Origin: Chryseobacterium sp. 36-9
Lineage (GTDB): Bacteria; Bacteroidota; Bacteroidia; Flavobacteriales; Weeksellaceae
DNA: 64,000 bases
Direction: 5' to 3'
Assembly: GCA_001898785.1 (NCBI GenBank)
Contig: MKVE01000017.1
Span: 317,491 to 381,490, forward strand
The translations under genes were made by a program, and so were the position numbers. The notes beneath the pieces are model-generated. The model ran no database searches, was not told the DNA's origin, and saw only the letters and a list, made by a program, of their open reading frames with translations. Below, piece by piece: positions 1-8,969 of the stretch; the first letter of the stretch is position 1, and every line of letters starts with the position of its first letter.

Positions 1-1163
1 TCCACGTGAAGCGTGCTGCGAAAGCTAATCCCGAAGGTTTGGTTGCAGTTATCGGCTGCTATGCACAGCTGAAACCGGAAGAGATTTCCGGGATTGAGGG
101 TGTTGACCTGGTTTTGGGTGCTAAAGAAAAATTCAATATTCTGAGTTATCTGGATGATTTAGAAAAGTCGGAAAGTTATGCTCAGATCCATTCCTGTGAG
201 ATTGACGAAACAGATTTCTTTGTTGGGTCTTATTCTATTGGCGATAGAACGAGAGCTTTCCTGAAGGTTCAGGACGGTTGTGATTACAAATGTACCTATT
301 GCACCATTCCTTTGGCCAGAGGTATTTCCCGCTCCGACACCATCGAGAATGTAGTTAATAATGCAAAAGAAATTGCGGCAAAAGATATCAAAGAAATCGT
401 TTTGACAGGTGTTAATATCGGAGATTATGGAAAGGGAGAATTTGGGAACAAAAAGCACGAGCATACTTTTCTTGATCTGATTTCCGAACTGGACAAAGTA
501 GAAGGCATCGAAAGAATCAGAATTTCCTCCATTGAACCTAATCTTTTGAAAGATGAAAGCATCGACTTGGTTTCCAAAAGCAGAAGTTTTGTCCCGCATT
601 TTCATATTCCACTTCAATCGGGAAGTGATGAATTACTGAAAAAAATGAAACGCCGTTATTTAACGAAGCTTTATTATAATCGGGTTAATAAAATCCGTGA
701 AGTGATGCCAGATGCGGCTATTGGCGTTGATGTGATTGTCGGATTTCCCGGGGAAACTGAAGAATTGTTTATGGAAACATATAATTTCCTGAATGATTTG
801 CCAATAAGCTATCTCCACGTTTTCACTTATTCCGAAAGAGAAAATACCGAGGCTGCTGATATGCAAGGTGCAGTCCCGATCTCTGAAAGAAAGAAAAGAA
901 ATAAAATGCTCAGAATTCTTTCCGAAAAAAAGAAAATGGAATTCTACAGAACCCAGTTAGGCAAAAAGCTTCCGGTTCTTTGGGAACATGAAAACAAAAA
1001 CGGAATGATGTATGGCTTCACGGAAAACTATGTCAGAGTTTCAAAACCTTTTGATGAAAAATCAATTAATCAGATAGAACATATAATCCTGGATAAAATC
1101 CAGGAAGACGGAAATGTTTCCATTAAAGAAACTCAATTTGAGGATTTTCTGGCTAAGGTTTAA
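1..1163 (+). CDS. mtaB: tRNA A37 methylthiotransferase MtaB, 5' end missing
   Basis: Radical-SAM methylthiotransferase that converts t6A37 to ms2t6A37 in tRNAs reading ANN codons. The reading frame is open from base 3, so the true start lies outside the window; about 386 residues remain of a family length near 440. Counting from the GTG at base 6, the radical SAM cluster motif CDYKCTYC has its cysteines at residues 92, 96 and 99, and C18 (GCYAQ) is a remaining cysteine of the N-terminal MTTase cluster. The C-terminal part fits a TRAM-like tRNA-binding domain. MtaB rather than MiaB is inferred from overall resemblance. It is convergent with the next gene across a shared terminator. Confidence 0.88.
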   Translation, partial: HVKRAAKANPEGLVAVIGCYAQLKPEEISGIEGVDLVLGAKEKFNILSYLDDLEKSESYAQIHSCEIDETDFFVGSYSIGDRTRAFLKVQDGCDYKCTYCTIPLARGISRSDTIENVVNNAKEIAAKDIKEIVLTGVNIGDYGKGEFGNKKHEHTFLDLISELDKVEGIERIRISSIEPNLLKDESIDLVSKSRSFVPHFHIPLQSGSDELLKKMKRRYLTKLYYNRVNKIREVMPDAAIGVDVIVGFPGETEELFMETYNFLNDLPISYLHVFTYSERENTEAADMQGAVPISERKKRNKMLRILSEKKKMEFYRTQLGKKLPVLWEHENKNGMMYGFTENYVRVSKPFDEKSINQIEHIILDKIQEDGNVSIKETQFEDFLAKV

Positions 1164-1181
1164 AACGAAACTATATCAAAT

Positions 1182-1216
1182 AAAAAGCGTGATTCAAATT
1201 TGAACCACGCTTTTTT
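1182..1216. terminator. Bidirectional rho-independent terminator
   Basis: Hairpin with arms AAAAAGCGTG and CACGCTTTTTT around GATTCAAATTTGAAC-like bases. Both strands end in a T run, which suits the convergent pair mtaB and the lipoprotein gene. Confidence 0.85.
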
Positions 1217-1236
1217 GTTTTGTATGATATTGAGGA

Positions 1237-1980
1237 TTAATCTTCCCCGGGTTTAACTCTTGTCTTAGTATTATAAAGCTGAAAATTGAAAACAAAACTT
1301 CTGTTGGCATATACCGTTCCGTAAATCGAGTTATCTCTTGCATAAGCTGCTCTGGACGGAACAATAATCACGCCCTGCATATTATAATCTGAAGCTACGT
1401 CCAGATTGTCATAAGATTTGAAGAACTTTAATGCTTCTTTCAGTCCTTCGATTTCGAAGAAATCTCTGCCTACAGTTGTTTTGTTGGTGTCGTTATAGTT
1501 TTTTATTACAGATGATTTTACATAGTAATAAGCAGGATCTACACTTGGAACACCGGTATTTGTAACATTATTAACAAAAGTAATTTCATTGTTGAAAACA
1601 AATTTATCATTAACCTTGGAAGCGGTGTAAGTTTTTGTAACATTGAAAAAACTAATGATGTCATCAGTTGCCATTTCTTTCCCCGGGTCAGGTTGTGCAC
1701 CAGGTCTTACAATATAAATTACACCAGATGGTAACTTGACATAGTTATAATCTGCCAGTTTTTTTTCATTATTGTCAGTGTCAGTAGTGTCATCAAAAGC
1801 AGTGATGACTCCTTTGCTGTTAAGGTAATGTGTATTCAGAAAATCCAGAGCCGCAGCATCGTCATAATCTTTTTGCTCTTCTACAGTAAGCTGTACAACT
1901 TCTTCATCATCATTATTGTCTTTCTTGCATCCCTGTAAAACAGCTACAGAAAGAGCAATTCCCAAAAGTATTTTTTTCAT
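1237..1980 (-). CDS. FKBP-like lipoprotein
   Basis: A 247-residue lipoprotein: signal peptide with lipobox LQGC, lipidated Cys at 18, followed by an acidic DNNDDEE stretch. The C-terminal third (EGLKEALKFFKS, then VIIVPSRAAYA, then FVFNFQLYNTK) follows the pattern of an FKBP-type peptidyl-prolyl isomerase (gly-rich flap, VIPSxLAYG, hydrophobic last strand), but the usual aromatic active-site residues are weakly kept, so catalysis is uncertain. Probably periplasm-facing and membrane anchored. The gliding protein GldI has the same fold, but no gld gene adjoins it, so I do not assign that name. Confidence 0.65.
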   Translation of the reverse strand: MKKILLGIALSVAVLQGCKKDNNDDEEVVQLTVEEQKDYDDAAALDFLNTHYLNSKGVITAFDDTTDTDNNEKKLADYNYVKLPSGVIYIVRPGAQPDPGKEMATDDIISFFNVTKTYTASKVNDKFVFNNEITFVNNVTNTGVPSVDPAYYYVKSSVIKNYNDTNKTTVGRDFFEIEGLKEALKFFKSYDNLDVASDYNMQGVIIVPSRAAYARDNSIYGTVYANRSFVFNFQLYNTKTRVKPGED

Positions 1981-2019
1981 TTTTTATTTAATGTTAAATT
2001 GCAATTAATTTTAACGTGA

Positions 2020-2027
2020 CAAAAGTA
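2020..2027 (-). promoter_or_regulatory. -7 element for the FKBP-like lipoprotein
   Basis: The minus strand reads TACTTTTG, matching the Bacteroidetes -7 consensus TAnnTTTG, 40 bases before the lipoprotein ATG. No clear TTG -33 element lies at the right distance because the region runs into the divergent S4 gene. Confidence 0.45.
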
Positions 2028-2036
2028 TAAAAAATT

Positions 2037-2468
2037 ATGAGAATAGATAAATTTTTATGGAGTGTGAGATTTTATAAAACAAGAAACATCGCAGCAGAAG
2101 AGATCAAGAAAAACAGAGTCAGCATTGGAGAAAATGCCGTGAAATCTTCTAAAGAAGTGAAAACCGGCGATCTTATTAAAATTAAAAAAAATCAAATCGA
2201 GTATAAAATAAAAGTTACAGATATCCCCAAAAGCAGAGTAGGAGCTAAATTGGTTTCTTTATATGTAATTGATATGACAGAGAAAGAACAGTACGAAATC
2301 CTGAAAATGAGAAAGTCCGCTCAGGATTATTACAGACAAAAAGGACTTGGAAGACCTACCAAAAAAGACAGAAGGGAAATGGATGATTTTTCCACGAGCG
2401 ATGCTTCCTCAGAAATGGATAACGATGACTGGGATGTTTTTTTCTCGGATAGTGATGATGAAAATTAA
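2037..2468 (+). CDS. S4-domain RNA-binding protein (Hsp15-like)
   Basis: A 143-residue protein opening with MRIDKFLWSVRFYKTR, the classic start of an S4 RNA-binding domain of the Hsp15/HslR group, which in E. coli recycles stalled 50S subunits carrying nascent chains. The S4 domain covers about residues 1-60. A middle KKxxRR-type basic stretch is followed by a very acidic tail (about residues 118-143, rich in Asp and Ser). The stop codon overlaps the end of the convergent aroK by four bases. Confidence 0.8.
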   Translation: MRIDKFLWSVRFYKTRNIAAEEIKKNRVSIGENAVKSSKEVKTGDLIKIKKNQIEYKIKVTDIPKSRVGAKLVSLYVIDMTEKEQYEILKMRKSAQDYYRQKGLGRPTKKDRREMDDFSTSDASSEMDNDDWDVFFSDSDDEN

Positions 2469-2980
2469 ATTTTCAACAACCTGATGATCTCATCAGAAAT
2501 CTCACTGGCGGTTTTGGAATCCGTATCGATTGTAAAATGTGACTTTCCATAAAAAGGATTTCGTTCAAAGAGATGTTTGGCAATAAACTCAGGGATGTCA
2601 TTGTCTTCCAATCTTGCAATCAAAGGACGAGAGTTCTTCTGAAGCATGATGCGTTCCGTAAGGGTTTTAACAGAAGCTCTCAGAAAAATACTTTTTGAGA
2701 ATTGATTGATCAGATCCATATTATTATAATATACAGGCGTTCCTCCACCAAGACTCAGAATGACATTGCTTCTCTCGTTTAAGATCGATTCCAAAATTCT
2801 TTTTTCTTCCTTACGAAAGAAGATTTCGCCTTTATTTTGGAAAATTTCGGGTATGCTAAGCTGATGCTCTTCAGAAATTTTCTGATCAAGATCGATGAGT
2901 GGAAAATTTAATTTTTTGCTCAAGTTTTTGGAAACGTGAGATTTACCGCTTCCCATATATCCGAGGAGAGAAATTATCAT
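2465..2980 (-). CDS. aroK: Shikimate kinase
   Basis: Phosphorylates shikimate with ATP in chorismate synthesis. The 171-residue length is normal. Walker A GYMGSGKS lies at residues 7-14, the shikimate-binding DLDQ at about 31-34, the GGGTP loop at about 78-82, and the lid arginine in NSRPLIAR. A cytosolic stand-alone enzyme. It ends inside the last codons of the S4 gene. Confidence 0.93.
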   Translation of the reverse strand: MIISLLGYMGSGKSHVSKNLSKKLNFPLIDLDQKISEEHQLSIPEIFQNKGEIFFRKEEKRILESILNERSNVILSLGGGTPVYYNNMDLINQFSKSIFLRASVKTLTERIMLQKNSRPLIARLEDNDIPEFIAKHLFERNPFYGKSHFTIDTDSKTASEISDEIIRLLKI

Positions 2981-3012
2981 AATTTTATTTTAAACAAAGT
3001 TCTAAAAAAATT

Positions 3013-3041
3013 TTGAGATTTTAAAAAAAGCCTTATCTTTG
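3013..3041 (+). promoter_or_regulatory. Promoter of the Lys-Leu-Lys tRNA cluster
   Basis: TTG at 3013-3015 and TATCTTTG at 3034-3041, 18 bases apart, match the Bacteroidetes -33/-7 promoter. The predicted start is about 40 bases before the first tRNA. Confidence 0.7.
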
Positions 3042-3088
3042 CACCACTTTAAAACGGAATAGTAATCTATAAAGTTTTGAATGTGGCC

Positions 3089-3161
3089 GACCTGGTAGCT
3101 CAGCTGGTAGAGCAATACACTTTTAATGTATGGGTCCTGGGTTCGAATCCCAGCCAGGTCA
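3089..3161 (+). tRNA. tRNA-Lys (anticodon TTT), copy 1
   Basis: 73 bases. Acceptor GACCTGG pairs with CCAGGTC, discriminator A; anticodon stem ATACA/TGTAT holds loop CTTTTAA; T loop TTCGAAT. CCA is not encoded. It is identical to the copy at 3315-3387. Confidence 0.97.
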
Positions 3162-3197
3162 CAAGCAGAAAAATCCGTAGTTATACGGTTTTTTTTT

Positions 3198-3280
3198 GCC
3201 TGCGTGGTGAAATTGGTAGACACGCCATCTTGAGGGGGTGGTTTCCTAAGGATGTGCTGGTTCGAGTCCAGTCGCAGGCA
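3198..3280 (+). tRNA. tRNA-Leu (anticodon GAG)
   Basis: 83 bases with a long variable arm, as expected of a class II tRNA. Acceptor GCCTGCG pairs with CGCAGGC, discriminator A. The anticodon stem CCATC/GGTGG encloses TTGAGGG, giving anticodon GAG. It sits between two identical tRNA-Lys genes and shares their transcript. Confidence 0.95.
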
Positions 3281-3314
3281 CAGTACAAACTCTGAAGATA
3301 TTTTATATTTTCAA

Positions 3315-3387
3315 GACCTGGTAGCTCAGCTGGTAGAGCAATACACTTTTAATGTATGGGTCCTGGGTTCGAATCCCAGCCAGGTCA
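3315..3387 (+). tRNA. tRNA-Lys (anticodon TTT), copy 2
   Basis: 73 bases identical to 3089-3161. The flanks differ, so only the mature gene has been duplicated or kept identical by conversion. Confidence 0.97.
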
Positions 3388-3438
3388 CAATTTACGCAAG
3401 TAAATTTTTTTCATATTAATATTTTGTGATTTGGTGTA

Positions 3439-3468
3439 GAAGCTTCTTGAAAAAGAAGCTTCTTTTTT
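3439..3468. terminator. Bidirectional terminator, tRNA cluster / panC
   Basis: Ten-base stem GAAGCTTCTT/AAGAAGCTTC closed by a GAAA tetraloop and followed by TTTTTT. It lies between the tRNA cluster and the convergent panC and touches the panC stop codon. Confidence 0.88.
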
Positions 3469-4312
3469 ATTCCAGATGCATGTTGTCAATCAGTCTTACT
3501 TTTCCAACATTCACTACAATGAAAGCACGGTAGCTTTTATCTTTCGAAAAAAAATCCACTTCTTTCAATGTGCCTTCATCGGCAATCAGAAAATATTCCA
3601 GTTCCATCTGGTTTTGTCGGAAAATTTCTTCCACCCTTTTTTTGATCTCAGGGATTGACACAACCCGAAACCAATCATTCACTTTTTTCAATGTCTTATA
3701 TATAACAGAAGAAGCTTTCTTTTCTGTGTCAGAAAGACGCATGTTACGAGAACTCATTGCTAATCCGCTTTCCTCTCTATGGATTTTTACGCCGTGGATT
3801 TTGATATTCAGACTCAATATATCAACGAGTTTTTCAATAATTTTCAATTGCTGGAAGTCTTTTTCTCCAAAATAAGCATTGTCTGGTTCTACTTGCAGAA
3901 ATAATTCTTCAACCACAGTTCCGACACCGTCAAAATGTCCCGGTCTGGCAGCGCCTTCCATTTCGTTCTCAATTCCGCCAAAATCGTAATGCTTTTTTTT
4001 CATTCCGTTAGGATAGATGTCTTCAACTTTTGGGATGTAAACGGCATCAACCAGTTTTGATGTTTCCAGTTTTTTGATATCATCTTCAATCGTTCGAGGG
4101 TATTTTTCCAGATCTTCGAGGTTGTTAAATTGTGTTGGATTGACAAAAATTGATGAAACCACGATGTCATTTTCTTGCCTGGCTTCTTGGTAAAGAGAAA
4201 TATGTCCCGCATGTAAAGCCCCCATTGTAGGAGCAAATCCTATTATTTTATTTTCCTTTTTTTGTTGGATTATATAGTTGGAAAACGACTGTTTGTCATA
4301 AAAAACCTGCAT
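3467..4312 (-). CDS. panC: Pantothenate synthetase
   Basis: Joins D-pantoate and beta-alanine with ATP to make pantothenate, the last step before coenzyme A synthesis. 281 residues, the normal length. The nucleotidyl-transferase signature PTMGALHAGHISL is near residues 28-40, GEKDFQQL near 152-159 and SSRNMRLS near 190. No panB or panD is adjacent. It is divergent from the glycogen-synthase-like gene. Confidence 0.95.
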   Translation of the reverse strand: MQVFYDKQSFSNYIIQQKKENKIIGFAPTMGALHAGHISLYQEARQENDIVVSSIFVNPTQFNNLEDLEKYPRTIEDDIKKLETSKLVDAVYIPKVEDIYPNGMKKKHYDFGGIENEMEGAARPGHFDGVGTVVEELFLQVEPDNAYFGEKDFQQLKIIEKLVDILSLNIKIHGVKIHREESGLAMSSRNMRLSDTEKKASSVIYKTLKKVNDWFRVVSIPEIKKRVEEIFRQNQMELEYFLIADEGTLKEVDFFSKDKSYRAFIVVNVGKVRLIDNMHLE

Positions 4313-4597
4313 TAGCCTGATAATTTTGAACTCAAAGGTAACAGTTTTTACTTTAATTATAGCTTGTCTTCTGTTTTAACTGTAAATGTGGTTTTTGTCT
4401 GGAATTATGCTTTGGAGATTTGAAAAGTTAAAAAAATCATTATTTTTTGATGAAATTTAACATTTATAATTTATTAAGTATTTGATATTTAATAAGTTTT
4501 AAACAACAATATTAATATTAATTAAAATAAATGTTTTGATTTAATTTTTTGTAATTTTGCAAAATGAAGTTTTTGTACTTCGTTTAAAGTAAATTTT
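4313..4597. promoter_or_regulatory. Divergent promoter region panC / glycogen synthase-like gene
   Basis: A 285-base, very AT-rich gap without a plausible gene. On the minus strand TACCTTTG (4340-4333) lies 21 bases before panC; on the plus strand TAATTTTG (4552-4559) lies 39 bases before the next ATG. Both match the -7 consensus TAnnTTTG; I see no well-spaced TTG -33 element for either. The predicted plus-strand leader can form a small GAAG/CTTC hairpin. Confidence 0.5.
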
Positions 4598-5368
4598 ATG
4601 CCTAATCAAAAGATTTTATACGTTACTACGGAAATGTATCCCTACCAAGAAGATACAAATATGGGGAGTTTGGTACACAAAATGGCGCTGAAAATGCATA
4701 GTGAAGGTAACGATGTGAGGGTTTTTATGCCTAGATTCGGTCAAATCAGCGAGAGAAAATTTCAGTTGCATGAGGTTATCAGACTTTCTGGGATGAACAT
4801 CATTATAAATGATCTGGATCAGCCATTAATCATAAAAGTAGCTTCTTTGCCTGGTGAGCGTCTTCAGGTTTATTTTATAGACAACGAAGAGTATTTTAAA
4901 AGAAAGCAATATTACTTTGATGACGAAGGTGCGCCTTTTGAAGATAACAATGAAAGGGCTGTTTTCTTTGCCCGAGGTGTTATAGAAACGATCAAGAAAC
5001 TGAATTGGGTTCCTGATGTCATTCACCTGAATGGCTGGATGGCTTCTCTTATTCCTATTTATTTAAAAACTTATTATAAGGATGATTCTTACTTCAAGGA
5101 TACCAAAATTGTCCTTTCTGTTTATAATGAAGAAGATATTCCTTTGAAAGAAAATACAAAAGAAATTTTGGAGTTTGATAATATTTCTGATTTAGAATCG
5201 TTAGATAATCCAACCTTTCTAAGTTTTGTAAACGATAGTATGAACTATGTGGATGTTATCGTGAAGGGGAATGAATTTTTGGAAGAAAAATTGGATCAGG
5301 CTTACGGAAAGGCGGAAGCTGATAAATCCGATTATTTGAATGCAGATTCTATAGCAAAGGTTTATTAA
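4598..5368 (+). CDS. Glycogen/starch synthase N-terminal domain protein
   Basis: The 256 residues match only the N-terminal GT5 domain of glycogen synthase: LYVTTEMYPYQEDTNMGSLVHKM at the start is a changed form of the KxGGLG ADP-glucose loop, and VPDVIHLNGWMASLIPIYLK is the family's DVxHxHDW region. The C-terminal GT-B domain, which holds most nucleotide-sugar contacts, is missing, and no frameshift remnant is present because DUF4270 begins 18 bases downstream. Classic glycogen synthesis is therefore doubtful. Its neighbours are a lipoprotein, glmS and gld genes, not glgB/glgC. Confidence 0.75.
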   Translation: MPNQKILYVTTEMYPYQEDTNMGSLVHKMALKMHSEGNDVRVFMPRFGQISERKFQLHEVIRLSGMNIIINDLDQPLIIKVASLPGERLQVYFIDNEEYFKRKQYYFDDEGAPFEDNNERAVFFARGVIETIKKLNWVPDVIHLNGWMASLIPIYLKTYYKDDSYFKDTKIVLSVYNEEDIPLKENTKEILEFDNISDLESLDNPTFLSFVNDSMNYVDVIVKGNEFLEEKLDQAYGKAEADKSDYLNADSIAKVY

Positions 5369-5386
5369 TTACTACTATTGTTTATA

Positions 5387-6997
5387 ATGATAAAAATAAA
5401 AACATTAATGAAATTATTTCCGCTAGTATTAATGGGAGTAATTGTATTAAATTCTTGTGAGGGTGAGCTAGATAATTTTGGTTCTCAATTAGTGGATGGC
5501 AATGCATCTGAAGGTTATGACAAAGCATATAGCTTGATAGCATATAATGTTGATAACCATGATGTGCAGAAAGTTGTTACTTCTCAATATGACAGTGTAA
5601 GGATAGGTGCGTTTAACGAAGATGTTTTTGGCGGTCAGAAAGTATCCTATATAACGCAGTTAAGATTAAATACTTATAACCCTGATTTCGGTAAGAATCC
5701 AGTAATTGATTCTGTAGTTTTAACGCTTAAGCCAAGATATGAAACCGCTACGGATTCTGTAAAAACTAATACAACTGAAGATTATGTTTATCCGGACGGT
5801 AATGTGGCAGCTAAAAAAGTAGTTACAACTTATCCGGTTAGAAAATATGGTAAATATAAAATAGGAAAAGATGTTGCTCCGTTAACGATAAAAGTTCACG
5901 AGGTCATGGATTTCTTAGGTAGTCCTGCCGATTCTATTAATACTAATAAAACGTTTACTCTTAACACAGATAAAGTTTTAGGATCACAGGCTTTTAATGG
6001 AACAGTTAATTCAGTTGTAATTACTAAAGATTCTGATGCTTCAGAGCTATTAAATCGTGCTGTTTCGTTCAGAATGAAATTGGATAATGCTTTTTTTCAA
6101 GATAAAATCATTGCAAAACAAGGTAATCAGGTTCTTAAAGATGCTGCTTCATTTATCAGATATTTTAGAGGAATTAGCATTTCTGTAGAACAGAACGATG
6201 GTTATTTGTTCTCAATGGCACCTAATGATGCAGGAATTACGATCTATTATAAAAATGATGTTACTGCAACCGATGGTACAGGAAATGTTACAAGAACAAA
6301 GCAAGAAACTACGTTGAATCTGGGTTCTTCTAATGTCCATCTGAGTCAGGTAATTTATAGTAGAGCAGGAAGCAACTATGGTGGAGCAATGGTGAATGCG
6401 GTTGATATTAAGAATATTTTAAATCCTATTACATCTGATAAGTTTGCACCTAAATTATATATGCAAGGTATGGGTGGAAGCAGTATAGGAATAAAAATTC
6501 CTCAATATACAATCGATGCATTGAAGCAAAAGTATAAAGACGATAAAATTGGGATTGTTTCTGCAAAAATTCGTTTATATAATGATGAATCCTGGGATAA
6601 TTCTTATAAAAAGCCATCCAGTCTGCTAGTTCAAGAAATTATAAAAGATACAGTGCGTTTTCTTCCGGATATGACAACTTTGTCTTCTGCTGGGTATACT
6701 CTTGTGAAGACCACTAATCTTTCTACAAAAGAAGCTTACTATGATATAGGAATAACCGCTTCATTAAAAGATATTATTGAAAAGAATTCTAAACATGATA
6801 ATTTTATAATTAATGTTGGAAGTTATTTGAGTAATTCTTCTACCGGAGCTCTTTTGGGACAAACATATAATGACAGGCCTTATAATCCTTTCAGAATCGT
6901 ACTGAAAGGAATAGATGAAAATAATATAAATAATATTGGGCATGAAATACAAAAATCTAAGAATGCTCAGCTTAGAATAATATATACTAAAAAATAA
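5387..6997 (+). CDS. DUF4270 lipoprotein
   Basis: A 536-residue predicted outer-surface or periplasmic lipoprotein with signal peptide and lipobox VLNSC. I chose the ATG at 5387 over the in-frame TTG at 5378. The body is beta-rich with the spaced 'DSVVLTL' and 'IRLYND' strands that characterise DUF4270. The function of the family is not known. It lies 12 bases before glmS and shares direction with the gld block, so co-expression with cell-surface functions is likely, but a gliding role is only inference. Confidence 0.75.
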   Translation: MIKIKTLMKLFPLVLMGVIVLNSCEGELDNFGSQLVDGNASEGYDKAYSLIAYNVDNHDVQKVVTSQYDSVRIGAFNEDVFGGQKVSYITQLRLNTYNPDFGKNPVIDSVVLTLKPRYETATDSVKTNTTEDYVYPDGNVAAKKVVTTYPVRKYGKYKIGKDVAPLTIKVHEVMDFLGSPADSINTNKTFTLNTDKVLGSQAFNGTVNSVVITKDSDASELLNRAVSFRMKLDNAFFQDKIIAKQGNQVLKDAASFIRYFRGISISVEQNDGYLFSMAPNDAGITIYYKNDVTATDGTGNVTRTKQETTLNLGSSNVHLSQVIYSRAGSNYGGAMVNAVDIKNILNPITSDKFAPKLYMQGMGGSSIGIKIPQYTIDALKQKYKDDKIGIVSAKIRLYNDESWDNSYKKPSSLLVQEIIKDTVRFLPDMTTLSSAGYTLVKTTNLSTKEAYYDIGITASLKDIIEKNSKHDNFIINVGSYLSNSSTGALLGQTYNDRPYNPFRIVLKGIDENNINNIGHEIQKSKNAQLRIIYTKK

Positions 6998-7009
6998 AAA
7001 CATATAACT

Positions 7010-8863
7010 ATGTGTGGAATCGTTGGATATACAGGTTTTAGAGATGCGTATGATGTTGTAATTAATGGATTACGTCGTCTGGAATATCGTGGTTATGATA
7101 GTGCCGGGGTTATTTTGGAGTCCCAAAATGGTGATTTGGAGTTCAAAAAAACCAAAGGAAAAGTTGATGATCTTGTTGCTATTTCAAAAGGTTTAAAAGA
7201 AACAGCAAAATTGGGAATGGGGCACACAAGATGGGCGACTCATGGAGTTCCAAGCGATAATAATTCTCATCCACATCTTTCAAACAATGGTAAAATAGCT
7301 ATTGTTCATAACGGTATTATAGAAAATTATGATACTATAAAAACAATGCTTATCAATAAAGACTACGAGTTCAAATCTGAAACTGATACTGAAGTTCTGG
7401 TTAATCTTATTCAATATTTCATGGATAAAGAACCAACTTTGGATTTTTCAGAAGCTGTAAGATATGCTTTGAACGAAGTGTACGGAGCATATGCAATTTC
7501 AGTTATGCATCATGATTTTCCCGGACAACTGGTTGTAGCGAGATTAGGTTCTCCTTTGGCTGTCGGTATCGGAGAACATGAATATTTTGTAGCTTCTGAT
7601 GCCTCACCTTTTGTTGAGTTTACAAAAGAGGCGGTTTATCTTGAAGAAGGTCATATGGCTACAATTTCTTTAGAAAATGGAATTGATATCAGAACTATAA
7701 AGGAAAATGCTAAAATCGAACCGGCTATTCAGGAATTAAGACTAAATCTTGAACAGATAGAAAAGGGAGGCTATGAACACTTTATGCTGAAGGAAATTTT
7801 TGAACAGCCAAAATCTATTCTTGATACCATGAGAGGTCGTCTTCTTGTAGATGAAGGAATCATTAAAATGGCCGGAATTTGGGATCATTTGGAAAGATTA
7901 ACTAATGCAGAAAGAATTATCATTATCGCTTGTGGAACTTCTTGGCATGCAGGTCTTATCGGAGAATATCTTATTGAAGAGTTTGCACGTGTTCCTGTAG
8001 AAGTAGAGTATGCTTCAGAATTCAGATACAGAAATCCGATCATCAGTTCTAAGGATGTTGTGATTGCGATTTCTCAATCAGGTGAAACTGCCGATACGAT
8101 GGCGGCAATCAAATTAGCAAAAGAAAAAGGAGCTTTCGTATATGGAATTTGTAATGTGGTGGATTCATCAATTGCACGTTATACAGATGCGGGTTCTTAC
8201 ACACATGCTGGGCCGGAAATCGGTGTTGCTTCCACAAAAGCTTTTACAGCCCAATTGACTATATTGTCATTAATTGCAATTAAATTAGGTAATCATAATG
8301 GAAATCTTGGAAAAGCGGATTTTATGAGATTGATTACCGAACTTGATGCTATTCCTAAAAAGGTTGAAGATGTGTTAAATTCTGTTGATCAGACAGTGAA
8401 AACTATTGCTTCTAATTTTGTAGACGCAACTAACTTTTTATATTTAGGTAGAGGTTATAATTTCCCTGCAGCTCTAGAAGGAGCACTTAAGCTTAAGGAA
8501 ATTTCGTATATCCATGCCGAAGGTTATCCTGCAGCAGAGATGAAACACGGACCTATCGCTTTAATTGATGAAAATATGCCGATTGTTATTATTGCGCCTA
8601 AGGTTGGACATTACGATAAAATAGTTAGTAATGTTCAGGAGATAAAAGCCAGAAAAGGAAAAGTTATCGCAATTGTGAATAAAGGAGACACTCAGGTTTC
8701 TGCAATGGCAGACTATATTATAGAGATTCCTGAGACGTCAGAATGTTTCTCGCCAATTTTAGCTTCTATACCATTACAGCTGTTGTCATATTATATTGCA
8801 GTGGCGAGAGGAGCTAATGTTGACCAACCAAGAAACCTTGCAAAATCAGTAACAGTAGAATAA
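7010..8863 (+). CDS. glmS: Glutamine-fructose-6-phosphate aminotransferase
   Basis: Makes glucosamine-6-phosphate from fructose-6-phosphate and glutamine, the first step to UDP-GlcNAc for peptidoglycan and lipid A. 617 residues, full length. The N-terminal MCGIVGY exposes the catalytic Cys after Met removal; the glutaminase domain covers about 1-225, with HTRWATHG and HNGIIEN motifs. Two SIS domains follow (ACGTSWHAG, SQSGETADT, then the KHGPIALI region) and the C-terminus KSVTVE is typical. The 12-base gap to DUF4270 leaves no room for a glmS ribozyme. Confidence 0.97.
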   Translation: MCGIVGYTGFRDAYDVVINGLRRLEYRGYDSAGVILESQNGDLEFKKTKGKVDDLVAISKGLKETAKLGMGHTRWATHGVPSDNNSHPHLSNNGKIAIVHNGIIENYDTIKTMLINKDYEFKSETDTEVLVNLIQYFMDKEPTLDFSEAVRYALNEVYGAYAISVMHHDFPGQLVVARLGSPLAVGIGEHEYFVASDASPFVEFTKEAVYLEEGHMATISLENGIDIRTIKENAKIEPAIQELRLNLEQIEKGGYEHFMLKEIFEQPKSILDTMRGRLLVDEGIIKMAGIWDHLERLTNAERIIIIACGTSWHAGLIGEYLIEEFARVPVEVEYASEFRYRNPIISSKDVVIAISQSGETADTMAAIKLAKEKGAFVYGICNVVDSSIARYTDAGSYTHAGPEIGVASTKAFTAQLTILSLIAIKLGNHNGNLGKADFMRLITELDAIPKKVEDVLNSVDQTVKTIASNFVDATNFLYLGRGYNFPAALEGALKLKEISYIHAEGYPAAEMKHGPIALIDENMPIVIIAPKVGHYDKIVSNVQEIKARKGKVIAIVNKGDTQVSAMADYIIEIPETSECFSPILASIPLQLLSYYIAVARGANVDQPRNLAKSVTVE

Positions 8864-8969
8864 TTTTGTAGTTTGTGAAATATTCTTTAACAAATTACGT
8901 TTTCATTAAAAATTGATAATTATTCATAAAAAAAATTATATATTTACCGCTTAATTTCTTTAAAATAGG

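Noticed and set aside
3077-3295. Frames over tRNA genes (also 41192-41428 and 41404-41694)
   Set aside because: They read across tRNAs; the tRNA structures explain the sequence.
6764-7003. Antisense frame at the end of DUF4270
   Set aside because: Ile/Tyr/Phe-rich mirror of an AT-rich gene.
6980-7009. glmS ribozyme
   Set aside because: Only 12 bases separate DUF4270 and glmS; too short for the ribozyme.
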